64,000 nucleotides of DNA from JAVVHH01 sp963835135 (lineage in GTDB: Bacteria; Pseudomonadota; Alphaproteobacteria; Acetobacterales; Acetobacteraceae), in assembly GCA_963835135.1 (NCBI GenBank), contig CAWIEF010000002.1, positions 496,001 through 560,000 on the forward strand, given 5' to 3'. Numbering within the stretch: position 1 is the first letter of the stretch; the number at the start of each line of letters is the position of its first letter. Shown one piece after another: positions 36,895 to 45,434 of the stretch. The position numbers were made by a program, and so were the translations under genes. The notes under the pieces were generated by a model. The model made no database searches. It had not been told where the DNA came from and saw nothing but the letters and a program-made list of their open reading frames with translations.

Positions 36895-37979
36895 TCAAGG
36901 AGGAGCTGGATGCGACCGGCGTGGTCAGCAAAGTTCGCGCGGTCCCGCAGCGCGGCGGTAAGCCGATTGACCAAGGCGCGCTCTACCACATGTTGCAAAA
37001 CCGGCTCTACCGCGGCGAGATTATTCGCAAGCGAAGCACCTACCCCAGCCAGCACAATGCGATCATCGGCGCCGAGCTTTGGGAGCGGATTCAGTCCTGC
37101 TTGGTCGAGAACCGGGTTGAGCGCGATGCCGGTGCCGAACCGGCAGCGCGCACTCTGCTGACCGGGCTGGTGTTCGACGAGACAGGGGACCGAATGTCGC
37201 CGACGCACGCCAACAAGAAGGGCCGGCGGTATCGCTATTACGTAAGCCAGAGCCTCATCAAACGGCGGCGCCAAGCCGTGTCCAGCCAGGCGCGCCGAGT
37301 ACCGGCAGCCGATCTGGAGGCGATCGTCGAGGGCCAGATCTGTGCGCTGCTCCAGGACCAGCGAGCCATCTACCACATGGCCGCATTGGCCAGGCTGGAG
37401 CCGCGCTGCTGTAAGATCGTGCTGTCCGGAGCGGCTGAACTCAGCCAGGGCTGGCCCTCCCTGCGTTCTGCCGAGCGGCGGACCATGCTGCAGGCGCTCA
37501 TCGTACGGGTCACGGTGCGTGCCGAGGCGATCCAGATCGAGATACGCCCGACAGCGCTGCTGGGGCTGGTGGGGCCGGCAGACCTGGGTGCTCTCCCGAC
37601 GGACGTGACGACGACGGTCGTCTCGGTTTCCGCGACGCTCAAGCGGAGCGGGATGCAGACCAAGCTCCTGGTCAACTCAGGCCAGCCGGACCAGCGTGAG
37701 CCGGATCGCAGCCTGGTCCGCGTGCTTGGCCAGGCACAACAGTATCGAGAGATGGTTTTGGCTGGCCAGGGCACCGGGATGCGCGCCTTGGCGGCCGACA
37801 TGGGCGTGCACCCGTCCTATTTTGCCCGAACTTTTCGGCTGGCGTTCCTCAGTCCGAAGATTGTCCACGCCATCCTGGACGGGCGGCAGCCGTTTGAACT
37901 GACGGCCAACAAGCTCAACCAGGTCACCAATATTGCGATTGCCTGGTCCGATCAGAGCCACCAGCTCGGTTTCGCCTAG
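36894..37979 (+). pseudogene. serine recombinase, N-terminally truncated
   Basis: The frame begins at the edge of the IS6 end with LKEELDATGVVSKVRAV and contains the recombinase domain (GALYHMLQNRLYRGEI, HNAIIGAELWERIQ), a zinc-ribbon-like region (LLTGLVFDETGDRMSPTHANKKGRRYRYYVSQ) and a C-terminal helix-turn-helix-like end (HPSYFARTFRLAF). The whole resolvase catalytic domain with its nucleophile serine is missing, replaced by the IS end. GTG 36921 could start a C-terminal fragment but it could not recombine DNA. It sits 262 bases from tRNA-Ser. Confidence 0.85.
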
Positions 37980-38241
37980 TCGCATCGCCAGACGTCTTTC
38001 GCGCGACCACCCCGATCGGCGAAATCCGACTTGGCCCACGGTTGGGCCAACATCGGGATGCTTGAATGAAGACCACATCAAAGGTGGTAAGAGATTTGTC
38101 GCCCCGGGCGTCGCCGAACGGCGACCACCTGCGTCTCTCTGTCCGCTTGCTCAGATCGGGACGCGATAACTCCCGGACAACGCGGACGAAAGTGGCGGCC
38201 CGGGCGATCTGGTGAAAACTTACGAAAAGACAGCGACTTGC

Positions 38242-38331
38242 TGGCGGAGAGAGTGGGATTCGAACCCACGGTACGCTTGCACGCACACACGCTTTCCAAG
38301 CGTGCGCCTTAAGCCGCTCGGCCATCTCTCC
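38242..38331 (-). tRNA. tRNA-Ser (GGA)
   Basis: A 90-base cloverleaf with a long variable arm typical of serine tRNA. Acceptor arms GGAGAGA and TCTCTCC pair, the D-loop has AGCGGCTTAAGG, the anticodon loop CTTGGAAAG gives anticodon GGA, and the T-loop is GGTTCGAATCC. The 3' CCA is encoded. It marks the boundary between the decaying accessory region and the lepA core region. Confidence 0.97.
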
Positions 38332-38361
38332 AGCGCGACGGCGCCTATAGCATCTAGCGAC

Positions 38362-38730
38362 CTAGCTCGTCACCCTGCCTTTGGCGCAGGATCGCCACGG
38401 CAATTGGCCCAGGGGCTCGTCACGGCCCCAGTTTCCCTCGAAACACTGCCGGTCCGGGAAGAAGCGCAATCGGGCGACGCCGGTGCCGTATCGATCGGTC
38501 CATTGAAACAGGCCTACCTCACACGCACCGTCGCCCAGCGCGTCGAGGGTGCCGGGCACATCCCGGTCCGGCTCATGCAGGACGTAGTGGCCCCGCAGCC
38601 CGGCCGGGCTGTCCTCGATCCAGGTGTCGATCGCCTTCGGGCCGAGACTCTCGACTTCGCCGCGGTAGAACCCGGTCGCCTCGGCATGCCACCCGGCGCA
38701 CGCAGCTACCAGCAACAACGCCGGAAGCAT
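38362..38730 (-). CDS. hypothetical lipoprotein
   Basis: A 122-residue protein with a short signal ending in a lipobox-like ALLLVAAC. The mature part (GFYRGEVESLGPKAIDTWIED, RFFPDRQCFEGNWGRDEPLG) has no family I recognise; it looks like a small secreted beta-rich protein. Its ATG overlaps the lepA TGA by one base, so it is translationally coupled to lepA. Confidence 0.65.
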   Translation of the reverse strand: MLPALLLVAACAGWHAEATGFYRGEVESLGPKAIDTWIEDSPAGLRGHYVLHEPDRDVPGTLDALGDGACEVGLFQWTDRYGTGVARLRFFPDRQCFEGNWGRDEPLGQLPWRSCAKGRVTS

Positions 38731-40535
38731 CAGGCATCCATCTTCAATGCGGCGAGGAAGGCGCTCTGCGGGATCTCGACCTTGCCGAACTGTCGCATCC
38801 GCTTCTTGCCCTCTTTCTGCTTGTCCAGCAGCTTGCGCTTACGGCTGATGTCGCCGCCATAGCATTTGGCCGTCACGTCCTTGGACAGCGCGCTGATGGT
38901 CTCGCGGGCGATGACCCGGCCGCCGATCGCCGCCTGGATGGCGATCTTGAACAGCTGCTTGGGGATCAGATCCTTCAGCTTGGCGCAGATCGAACGGCCG
39001 CGCTGCTCGGCGGCGCTCCGGTGGGCGATGAAGCTGAGCGCATCGACCGGGTCGGCGTTGACCAGGATCGAGATGCGGACGAGGTCGCTCTCCTCGTAGC
39101 CGTCCATCGCATAATCGAAGCTCGCATAGCCGCGACTGACGCTCTTGAGCCGGTCGTAGAAGTCGAACACCACTTCGTTGAGCGGCAGCCGGTAGACCGC
39201 CATCGCCCGATTGCCGACATAAGTGAGGTCGACTTGCTGCCCGCGGCGGTCACTGCAGAGGGTCAGGATGCTGCCGAGGTATTCATCCGGCACCATGATG
39301 GTGGCCTTGATCCAGGGCTCGTCGATATGGTCGATCAGCGTGGGGTCGGGCATGTCGGCCGGATTGTGCAATTCCTCGACGCCGCCGCGGACGGTATGGA
39401 TCCGGTAGACCACGCTGGGCGCGGTCGCGATCAGGTCGAGGTTGAACTCGCGCGAGAGCCGCTCCTGGATGATTTCGAGATGGAGCAGGCCGAGAAAGCC
39501 GCAGCGGTAGCCGAAGCCGAGGGCGGCCGATGTCTCCGCCTCGAAGTGGAAGCTGGAATCGTTCAGACGCAGCTTGGCCAGGCTATCGCGCAGATGCTCG
39601 AAATCGTCGGCGTCGACTGGGAACAGACCGCACCACACCACCGGGACGCTGGGCTTGAAGCCGGGCAGCGCCCGGGCGGCCGGCACGCGATCATCGGTGA
39701 TCGTGTCACCGACGTTGCAGTCGGCCACCGTCTTGATGGCGGCCGTGATGAAGCCCATTTCGCCCGGTCCGAGATCGGCGACCGGGACCATCTTCGGCGA
39801 GAACACGCCGACTTGCTCGACCTGGTGCGCAGCGCCGGTCGACATCATTCGCACGCGCTGGCCGCGCTTGAGCCGACCGTCCTTCACGCGGACGAGGATG
39901 ACCACGCCGAGATACTGGTCATACCAGCTGTCGACGAGCAGCGCCGTGAGAGGCGCGTCGGCATCGCCCGTGGGGGGCGGCAGCCGGGTCACGAGCGCTT
40001 CGAGCACGTCGGGGATGCCAAGGCCGGTCTTAGCGCTGATCATGACGGCGTCGTCGGCGGGAAGACCGATGACATCCTCAATCTGCTGCTTGACCCGGTC
40101 GGGCTCGGCCGCTGGCAGATCGATCTTGTTCAGCACCGGCACGATCTCATGCTTGGCGTCGATCGCCTGGTAGACGTTGGCCAGCGTCTGCGCTTCGACG
40201 CCTTGGCTCGCATCGACCACCAGGAGGCTGCCCTCGCACGCGGCCAGGCTCCGGCTGACTTCATAGGCGAAGTCGACATGCCCGGGCGTATCCATAAGGT
40301 TCAGCGCGTAGACCAGGCCGTCCTTGGCCTTGTAGGCCAGCCGTACCGTTTGCGCCTTGATCGTGATCCCGCGCTCTTTTTCGAGATCCATATTGTCGAG
40401 CACTTGGCTCGTCATCTCCCGTTCGGTCAGCCCGCCGCAGGACTGGATCAGCCGGTCCGCCAGAGTGGACTTGCCGTGATCGATATGGGCGATGATGGAG
40501 AAGTTGCGGATACGGTCGAGCGGCGTGTCGGTCAT
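38730..40535 (-). CDS. lepA: elongation factor 4 (LepA)
   Basis: A 601-residue ribosome-associated GTPase that promotes back-translocation and ribosome assembly. The G1 motif is AHIDHGKST (residues 15-23), with G2 (RGITIKAQT), G3 (DTPGH) and G4 (NKID). The LepA-specific C-terminal domain with basic KRKLLDKQKEGKKRMRQFG is present. ATG 40535 (MTDTPLDRIRNF) gives the family N-terminus; the longer upstream frame adds an unrelated leader. Confidence 0.97.
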   Translation of the reverse strand: MTDTPLDRIRNFSIIAHIDHGKSTLADRLIQSCGGLTEREMTSQVLDNMDLEKERGITIKAQTVRLAYKAKDGLVYALNLMDTPGHVDFAYEVSRSLAACEGSLLVVDASQGVEAQTLANVYQAIDAKHEIVPVLNKIDLPAAEPDRVKQQIEDVIGLPADDAVMISAKTGLGIPDVLEALVTRLPPPTGDADAPLTALLVDSWYDQYLGVVILVRVKDGRLKRGQRVRMMSTGAAHQVEQVGVFSPKMVPVADLGPGEMGFITAAIKTVADCNVGDTITDDRVPAARALPGFKPSVPVVWCGLFPVDADDFEHLRDSLAKLRLNDSSFHFEAETSAALGFGYRCGFLGLLHLEIIQERLSREFNLDLIATAPSVVYRIHTVRGGVEELHNPADMPDPTLIDHIDEPWIKATIMVPDEYLGSILTLCSDRRGQQVDLTYVGNRAMAVYRLPLNEVVFDFYDRLKSVSRGYASFDYAMDGYEESDLVRISILVNADPVDALSFIAHRSAAEQRGRSICAKLKDLIPKQLFKIAIQAAIGGRVIARETISALSKDVTAKCYGGDISRKRKLLDKQKEGKKRMRQFGKVEIPQSAFLAALKMDA

Positions 40536-40578
40536 GCCTATGATGTAGGCGTTTGCAGCGCGAAAGTCAGCCGTGCCG

Positions 40579-40821
40579 CTAAGGCGGTGGCCGGCCGCTC
40601 TTGAGCAAGCGGTCGAACATGTCGCGCATGGTGTCCACGCCGGCTGGACCGAGCGATAACCAGGACCGCAACAGGGTATCGGGTGAGAACCGGTCGATAG
40701 CCTCGCCCATGTGGCCCTCGAGCTTGTCCATGAGGGCCTCCTGCATGGGTTTGACATCAGGCAGGCCAAAGAATTGCCGGGCTTCGTCCGGGGTGCACTC
40801 GACCTCGAATTTGACCTTCAC
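40579..40821 (-). CDS. small conserved protein, DUF6489-like
   Basis: An 80-residue protein from GTG 40821, preceded by GGAGG. The pattern VKFEVECTPDEARQFFGLPD, then VKPMQEALMDKLE, is a small family found in alphaproteobacteria, which I take to be DUF6489. It lies 43 bases upstream of lepA on the same strand. Function unknown. Confidence 0.65.
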   Translation of the reverse strand: MKVKFEVECTPDEARQFFGLPDVKPMQEALMDKLEGHMGEAIDRFSPDTLLRSWLSLGPAGVDTMRDMFDRLLKSGRPPP

Positions 40822-40892
40822 ACGCGCCTCCCTCCAGCGAGCCCCATCCTGGCACGGATGAGGCGGAACGCCGATGGGCAGTAGTGGCCGGC

Positions 40893-41072
40893 TCAGTCCG
40901 TGGGATGACCGCTCGCGGCCCATGCCGACATCGCGACGTTGTTCCGGGCGAGCTCCCGCTCCAGATCCGGCTCCTGGTCGGCCAGAGTGGGACCGCTCAA
41001 CGCATCGGGAGCATGGGCCTCGTCGCGATGGAAAAGATTGCGCAAGCGCTTAAGCGCGTCGGTGTGCTGCAT
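40893..41072 (-). CDS. hypothetical small protein (59 aa)
   Basis: A 59-residue frame from ATG 41072: MQHTDALKRLRNLFHRDE and ADQEPDLERELARNNVA, with a short tail. Charged and soluble-looking; I recognise no family. Reading the longer frame further upstream crosses the MFS gene, so only this C-terminal portion is a credible gene. Confidence 0.4.
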   Translation of the reverse strand: MQHTDALKRLRNLFHRDEAHAPDALSGPTLADQEPDLERELARNNVAMSAWAASGHPTD

Positions 41073-41179
41073 GATGCTGTCCTGTCGAATGGCTCGAGAG
41101 CCCTGCTTCAACCAGAACGCTTCCGTCCCTGCTGCACTGCAACATGGGGCCACGATCCGCCAACACAAGCCGGATCCGG

Positions 41180-42403
41180 CTAACTCCGCTCGGCGACGAT
41201 ACGGCCCATGTTGCTCCAGACCCAGACCGTCAGTGCCGCGACCGAGAGCACCGCCATGGTCGTGGCCACGCTGACCGCTCCATATCGGTCGAGCACGCGG
41301 GCCAGCAGCGCGCTTGCGACAGCGGCCGTCGACAACTGCAGCAAGCCGACCAAGGCGGCGGCGAGACCGGCCTGCTCGCGATGGCTGCTGAGCGCCGCGT
41401 GAACCAAGTTGGGCGAGATGATGCCGCGCGCGAAGCACCCGATGAGGAGGAGCGGGAGCAACGCCCAAGCACCGACCCAGGGGAGGAGGGTTGCGCCTAC
41501 GACCAGCCCGAGGTTTGCGAGTGTCTGGGTGATCAGTGCGGGCCATACCAACGAGCGGCAATCGAGCCGGCTCGCAAGCCGGGCGTTGACCATGGCGCCG
41601 GCGCTCAACGACGCGGCGGTGCATGCGAAAACGACGGCGTAGACCGCATTGTTGTAGCCGAATTGCGAAATCACCACGATGGGCGCGCCCGCGATATAGG
41701 CGAATATAGCGGCATAACTAAGCGCGTTCACGATGGCGATGTGGCGGAACCCCCTGTCGCGTAGCAGGGCAAGGCCGTCAGCGAACCCGAGTCCCGCGCG
41801 GCGGCCCGAGGCCGACGCGGTACGGCTTTCGCGCACGAACAGGATGACGATTGCTGCCAGAAACGCACCTCCTGCCGCCATTACGAGGTGAACCGACCGC
41901 CAGCCCGCAACGACGATGAGCACCGCGCCCAAGGCCGGCGCCAGCATGGGCATGACGGTCAGCACGACGCTGACGTACGACTGCTTACGCCGCGCGGCTT
42001 CCCCGATGAACAGGTCCTGCACGATCGCGTAGGCTTGAACCGATGATGCTCCAGCGGCGGCGCCCTGCACCAGGCGACCCGTGGCAAGTTCGCCACCCGT
42101 TGTGACAATGCCGCAACATACACCCGAGAAAACATACATGCCCAACGCAATGAGCAGGGTCAAACGGCGGCCGATCTGATCGGACGCCCGCCCTCCGGCA
42201 ACTTGACCGATGCCGAAACCCAATACGAACAGCGAGAGCGACAGCCCGGCGACGAACACCGTGGTATTCAGAGCGACGGGCAGAATCGCCAGACTTGGCG
42301 CACTTAGATCAATCGATAAAGCCGGGAGCCCAGCGATCACCCCGAGCAACAGCGTGAATGTTGGACTTGTCGGCGGGATCGGGCGCAACGGCAACTTCTT
42401 CAA
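41180..42403 (-). CDS. MFS drug/metabolite exporter, Bcr/CflA family
   Basis: A 407-residue, 12-helix exporter. Helix 1 has LGVIAGLPALSIDLSAPSLAILP, then GQVAGGRASDQIGRR (the helix 2-3 motif) and QGAAAGASSVQAYAIVQDLF, typical of the Bcr/CflA drug efflux group. It is divergent from the BTAD-like regulator, with 130 intergenic bases that hold a 13-base motif shared with the peptide gene. This suggests it exports the product of that locus; a general drug-resistance role is the alternative. Confidence 0.88.
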   Translation of the reverse strand: MKKLPLRPIPPTSPTFTLLLGVIAGLPALSIDLSAPSLAILPVALNTTVFVAGLSLSLFVLGFGIGQVAGGRASDQIGRRLTLLIALGMYVFSGVCCGIVTTGGELATGRLVQGAAAGASSVQAYAIVQDLFIGEAARRKQSYVSVVLTVMPMLAPALGAVLIVVAGWRSVHLVMAAGGAFLAAIVILFVRESRTASASGRRAGLGFADGLALLRDRGFRHIAIVNALSYAAIFAYIAGAPIVVISQFGYNNAVYAVVFACTAASLSAGAMVNARLASRLDCRSLVWPALITQTLANLGLVVGATLLPWVGAWALLPLLLIGCFARGIISPNLVHAALSSHREQAGLAAALVGLLQLSTAAVASALLARVLDRYGAVSVATTMAVLSVAALTVWVWSNMGRIVAERS

Positions 42404-42426
42404 ACTTTGAACTATCTAACGTGGAC

Positions 42427-42439
42427 GAAATTTTTTTGT
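42427..42439 (+). promoter_or_regulatory. shared 13-base motif GAAATTTTTTTGT (regulator/exporter side)
   Basis: This motif lies in the divergent region between the exporter (start 42403) and the regulator (start 42534). An identical 13-mer occurs at 45422-45434 on the other strand, in the same orientation relative to the peptide gene. The local DNA is much more AT-rich than the rest of the window. A regulator binding site is an inference. Confidence 0.45.
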
Positions 42440-42533
42440 CACCAGTGCGGGGGTTTGCCAGCAACATATATTTTGTGGAAGGATGGTGTAGCGGCGCGGC
42501 TTTAACACCCAGAGGTTGTAGGACTCTTAAAAA

Positions 42534-44432
42534 ATGGATGGTGAGATCGTCCATATCGAGCAAGGCTCGATTATTGATGAAACTCCTACAGTTCGCATTC
42601 GGCTGAGGCTCGTCGGCGATTTCCGTGCCGACAGCCCGGATGGGCAATCCTTGCTGCCGGTCAGCCGAAAAGCCCGAGCGCTGCTCTGCATCATCGGGAT
42701 GGCGCGACCGCAGGGCGCGCTCCGTGCCGTGGCTGGGGCGTTGCTGTGGTCCAGCAAGCATCGCGAGGCGGTCGCGAACTCGCTGCGACAGGCTTTGGGC
42801 GAGTTGCAGCCGTTGCTGGCCGCCTGCGGACGTCCCTATCTCATCTCTACCAAGCGCGGCAGGCTCGTGCTCGACCCGAGCTCCGTCTGGGTCGACGTGC
42901 TCGACATGACGCCCGAGGAGGCCGCCCGGGTGGATCCGGCCGATCCCGCCAACATGCTCTGCCGTGACCTGCGGGGCATCTCGCCGACCTTCGACGCCTA
43001 TCTCGATCGCTTGTGGGCAGAAATCGGGTATCGGCGCGCTTTGGCGCCGGCGCCCGGAATTCCGCTTGGCGCGTGGCGCGATGCCGGGCAGGCTGCGGGT
43101 TCAATGAACCGCCCCTCCGGTCGCCTCCCCACCGACCCCAACCGCCTCTTCGGCCACCCGGCCGTCGGGGGGCTAAGTTTTGAGAAATTGGATCGGTTTC
43201 CGCAGGCGTTCTCAACGGCAGCCGACATACCGGACCATCAGCTGGGCTGGCGGATGGCGGTTCTCCCGTTCCGCAGCTTGGGCGCACCGCTCGGACGCGG
43301 CATCGCCCTCGGCATGGCTGAGGAGGTGTCCGCCGCTCTGGGCCGCTTCCGTGCTCCGCGGGTGATTGCGACTGCCACGTTTTGGGATGGCGTCGGCCCT
43401 GCGGCCGACGCGATGAGCCGCTGTCGCACCTACAATCTGGATTATATCATCGATGGCACGATCCAGGTCATCGACACGAAGGTCCGCGTCACCGTAACCC
43501 TCCTCGACGTCGTCTTGAATTTCGAGGTCATCTGGAGTCACCGTTTCGAAGGCTGTTTGGACGATCTGTTCAGCTTGCAGGATCGGATTGCGGCCGAGAC
43601 GGTCGCGCAGGTCGATCCGGAGCTGCACCAGCGGCGGTGGGTTGCGGCTCCCTCTGCGAAAACCGCGAGCGGCGAAGCGCACCAAAACGTGCTAACGGCC
43701 ATCCAGAGCATTTACCGGCTTGAGCAGTCGAAGTTCATGGTGGCCCGTGAGCTTCTGACCCGCGCCATCGATCTCGATCCCGACTTCTCGGCCGCTCATG
43801 CCTGGTTGGCGTATTGGAGCATCATGGCCGTCGGTCAGGGGTGGGCCGACAAAGCTGCAGAGGTCGTTGAGTTGGGTGGCCGATCGGCCGAGCGGGCCGT
43901 CGTGCTCGATCCGTTGGATGCTCGCGCGTTGGCGATTGCAGGCCACGTGAAAGCCTATTTGTTCCACGACGTTCGCAGCGCGCTGCTCATGCATGCCCGG
44001 GCAATTGAGTTAAATCCCAATCTCCCGATCGCCTGGACGTTGAGCGCGCTCTCAAAAATCTACAGCGGTGATCACACGACGGGTCTGCGACATGCGCAAA
44101 TGGCACAGTCGCTTTCCCCGCGTGATCCGCACATCTTCTTTGTCGAGCACGCTCTAACGTTCGCCTATCTGTTCAGAAAAGAGTTGGACGCAGCTAATGC
44201 AATTGCTGAAGTAGTTCTCGAGCGGCAGCCGAACCACGCGTCGGCATTCAAGGCTCGCCTCGCAATCCTCGGTCATCTTGAACGGCCGAACATTGCAGCC
44301 CTTGAGTTGGCACGCCTTCATGCCATTGAGCCAACCGCGACAGTGACATCGATCGCTGCCCGGCCACCATTTCGATCAGAAGATTTGGAATATTATCGCG
44401 AAGGGCTACGGAAGGCCGGGGTGCCTGAGTAA
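42534..44432 (+). CDS. BTAD-like winged-helix / TolB-like / TPR regulator
   Basis: A 632-residue protein. Residues 20-125 look like a SARP/BTAD-type winged helix (RLRLVGDFRADSPDG, SRKARALLCIIGMA, LWSSKHREAVANSLRQALGEL). A TolB-N/FlgO-like domain follows around residues 235-350 (WRMAVLPFRSLG, then DYIIDGTIQVIDTKVRVTVTLLDV), and TPR-like helices fill the rest (RAIDLDPDFSAAHAWLAYWS, ARAIELNPNLPIAWTLSA). This domain order is seen in cytoplasmic activators of small gene clusters. It probably controls the exporter and the peptide/DUF6065-like pair. Its stop overlaps the DUF6065-like stop by 27 bases (convergent). Confidence 0.82.
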   Translation: MDGEIVHIEQGSIIDETPTVRIRLRLVGDFRADSPDGQSLLPVSRKARALLCIIGMARPQGALRAVAGALLWSSKHREAVANSLRQALGELQPLLAACGRPYLISTKRGRLVLDPSSVWVDVLDMTPEEAARVDPADPANMLCRDLRGISPTFDAYLDRLWAEIGYRRALAPAPGIPLGAWRDAGQAAGSMNRPSGRLPTDPNRLFGHPAVGGLSFEKLDRFPQAFSTAADIPDHQLGWRMAVLPFRSLGAPLGRGIALGMAEEVSAALGRFRAPRVIATATFWDGVGPAADAMSRCRTYNLDYIIDGTIQVIDTKVRVTVTLLDVVLNFEVIWSHRFEGCLDDLFSLQDRIAAETVAQVDPELHQRRWVAAPSAKTASGEAHQNVLTAIQSIYRLEQSKFMVARELLTRAIDLDPDFSAAHAWLAYWSIMAVGQGWADKAAEVVELGGRSAERAVVLDPLDARALAIAGHVKAYLFHDVRSALLMHARAIELNPNLPIAWTLSALSKIYSGDHTTGLRHAQMAQSLSPRDPHIFFVEHALTFAYLFRKELDAANAIAEVVLERQPNHASAFKARLAILGHLERPNIAALELARLHAIEPTATVTSIAARPPFRSEDLEYYREGLRKAGVPE

Positions 44433-45239
44433 CCTAGTAGTTTGATCAGCCCCACCGGCAGACTTGAGAAGGTTTGAGTGATCGACCGGGCATAAACGCC
44501 TTTTCCGCACGGCGACAGCATACTCTCCCTGACGCGCCTCCCAATCTGGATTAGGAAGTAGAACCTTGCCCAGTCGGGCCCACTCGTCATCCGATAGGAC
44601 GTCGGCGTTCTCGCATTTGAAGTCTTGGAGCGTCTCGTCGCGGTAAGCAATCTGCGGGACCGGCTGAACCTGAAGAAATGGAGCTCCAGCCCGTAACAAC
44701 ACCGGCGTATTCGTTTGAGTGATACGAAAGTTGTTAAACAGCGGACCAAGCCAGATGTCGGTCTCCACGATCCCCTCCCAGGCCGTGAGGCCAGGTGTGC
44801 TCGGCAAGTTCACCGGCAGCCGGACATTTAAACTCCAGCCTGGGCGCGTCTGTGCGAGTAGGCCCGTCCAAATCTGCACGCCACCCAGTTCGGGAAGCGC
44901 AGTCAAGAAAGGCGGCGAATACCCCTCAAGAAACGGTGGCGCGACTGCGTTGAAGCAGTCATTGAAATTCGGGAGTTGTATCGAACCGCTGTCTGTCCCG
45001 GAAACCGGAAGCCAATCGTCGTCCTCGCTCGGCGACCAGAACACCTGCTGACCATCCCAGAGCAACCTGAAGCTGAGCGGTGGAAACACCCAGTAGCCGA
45101 ACCCAGTGGCTGACGTTAGAGAGTCACAGTAGCGCATTGCTCGGCTTGGTAGGTAGCCTGCCGCGGACCGTTCCGCTCGCTTCGGCATCCTTGCGTCCGG
45201 AGCGAGCCGATAAAACGTTACCAGAGGCGCGTCGGTCAT
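44406..45239 (-). CDS. DUF6065-like protein
   Basis: A 277-residue protein that I place in DUF6065 by its overall layout: MPKRAERSAAGYLPSRAMRYC, FGYWVFPPLSFRLLWDG, then GVQIWTGLLAQTRPGWSLNVR, GIVETDIWLGPLFNNFRIT and a late QVQPVPQIAY. No catalytic motif is known to me for this family, but conserved Cys, Trp, Glu and Asp residues suggest an enzyme. There is no signal peptide, so it is probably cytoplasmic. It lies 52 bases downstream of a 26-codon gene on the same strand, across a hairpin. It could modify that peptide. Confidence 0.7.
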   Translation of the reverse strand: MTDAPLVTFYRLAPDARMPKRAERSAAGYLPSRAMRYCDSLTSATGFGYWVFPPLSFRLLWDGQQVFWSPSEDDDWLPVSGTDSGSIQLPNFNDCFNAVAPPFLEGYSPPFLTALPELGGVQIWTGLLAQTRPGWSLNVRLPVNLPSTPGLTAWEGIVETDIWLGPLFNNFRITQTNTPVLLRAGAPFLQVQPVPQIAYRDETLQDFKCENADVLSDDEWARLGKVLLPNPDWEARQGEYAVAVRKRRLCPVDHSNLLKSAGGADQTTRLLRHPGLP

Positions 45240-45255
45240 CGTTGGCCCAGAGAGC

Positions 45256-45284
45256 GACGCCCTGACGCAGCGCGCCAGGGCGTC
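45256..45284 (-). terminator. hairpin between peptide gene and DUF6065-like gene
   Basis: A perfect 9-bp stem, GACGCCCTG (45256-45264) with CAGGGCGTC (45276-45284), lies in the 52-base gap. It has no T-run. Its position suggests partial termination or RNA protection, which would give more peptide than DUF6065-like protein. Confidence 0.5.
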
Positions 45285-45291
45285 TCGCTAA

Positions 45292-45372
45292 TTAGAAGTT
45301 AAGGGAAGCGCCGCCGATCTTGACGCGGCCGGAGTCCTTGGTGTTCGAAGGGGACTTGATTTGCTTTGCCAT
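45292..45372 (-). CDS. 26-residue peptide, possible modified-peptide precursor
   Basis: A short frame from ATG 45372 to TAA 45292-45294 with a good GGAG site 8 bases upstream. It starts MAKQIK, is Lys/Ser/Asn-rich and Gly-rich, and ends KIGGASLNF. The leader-like, charged N-terminus and the small-residue, aromatic-ended tail resemble a precursor peptide. It is the first gene of a likely operon with the DUF6065-like gene. No homology search is possible here, so the role is inferred from size, ribosome-binding site, position and the shared upstream motif. Confidence 0.6.
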   Translation of the reverse strand: MAKQIKSPSNTKDSGRVKIGGASLNF

Positions 45373-45421
45373 TCTAGTTCTCCATCTAGGCGTCATTGCC
45401 TGAAACCTGTCTAAACGGAGC

Positions 45422-45434
45422 ACAAAAAAATTTC
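45422..45434 (-). promoter_or_regulatory. shared 13-base motif GAAATTTTTTTGT (peptide side)
   Basis: On the minus strand this is identical to 42427-42439. It lies 50-62 bases upstream of the peptide start, in DNA rich in A and T (about 45420-45500), which probably contains the promoter. Confidence 0.45.

Noticed and set aside
37980..38241. Possible attachment site between the truncated recombinase and tRNA-Ser
   Set aside because: I found no matching direct repeat elsewhere in the window by eye, so there is no evidence for an att site.
41168..41181. A perfect 14-bp palindrome at the stop of the Bcr/CflA exporter
   Set aside because: It has no loop and no T-run, and a GGATCC core is common in GC-rich DNA, so I do not call it a terminator or operator.
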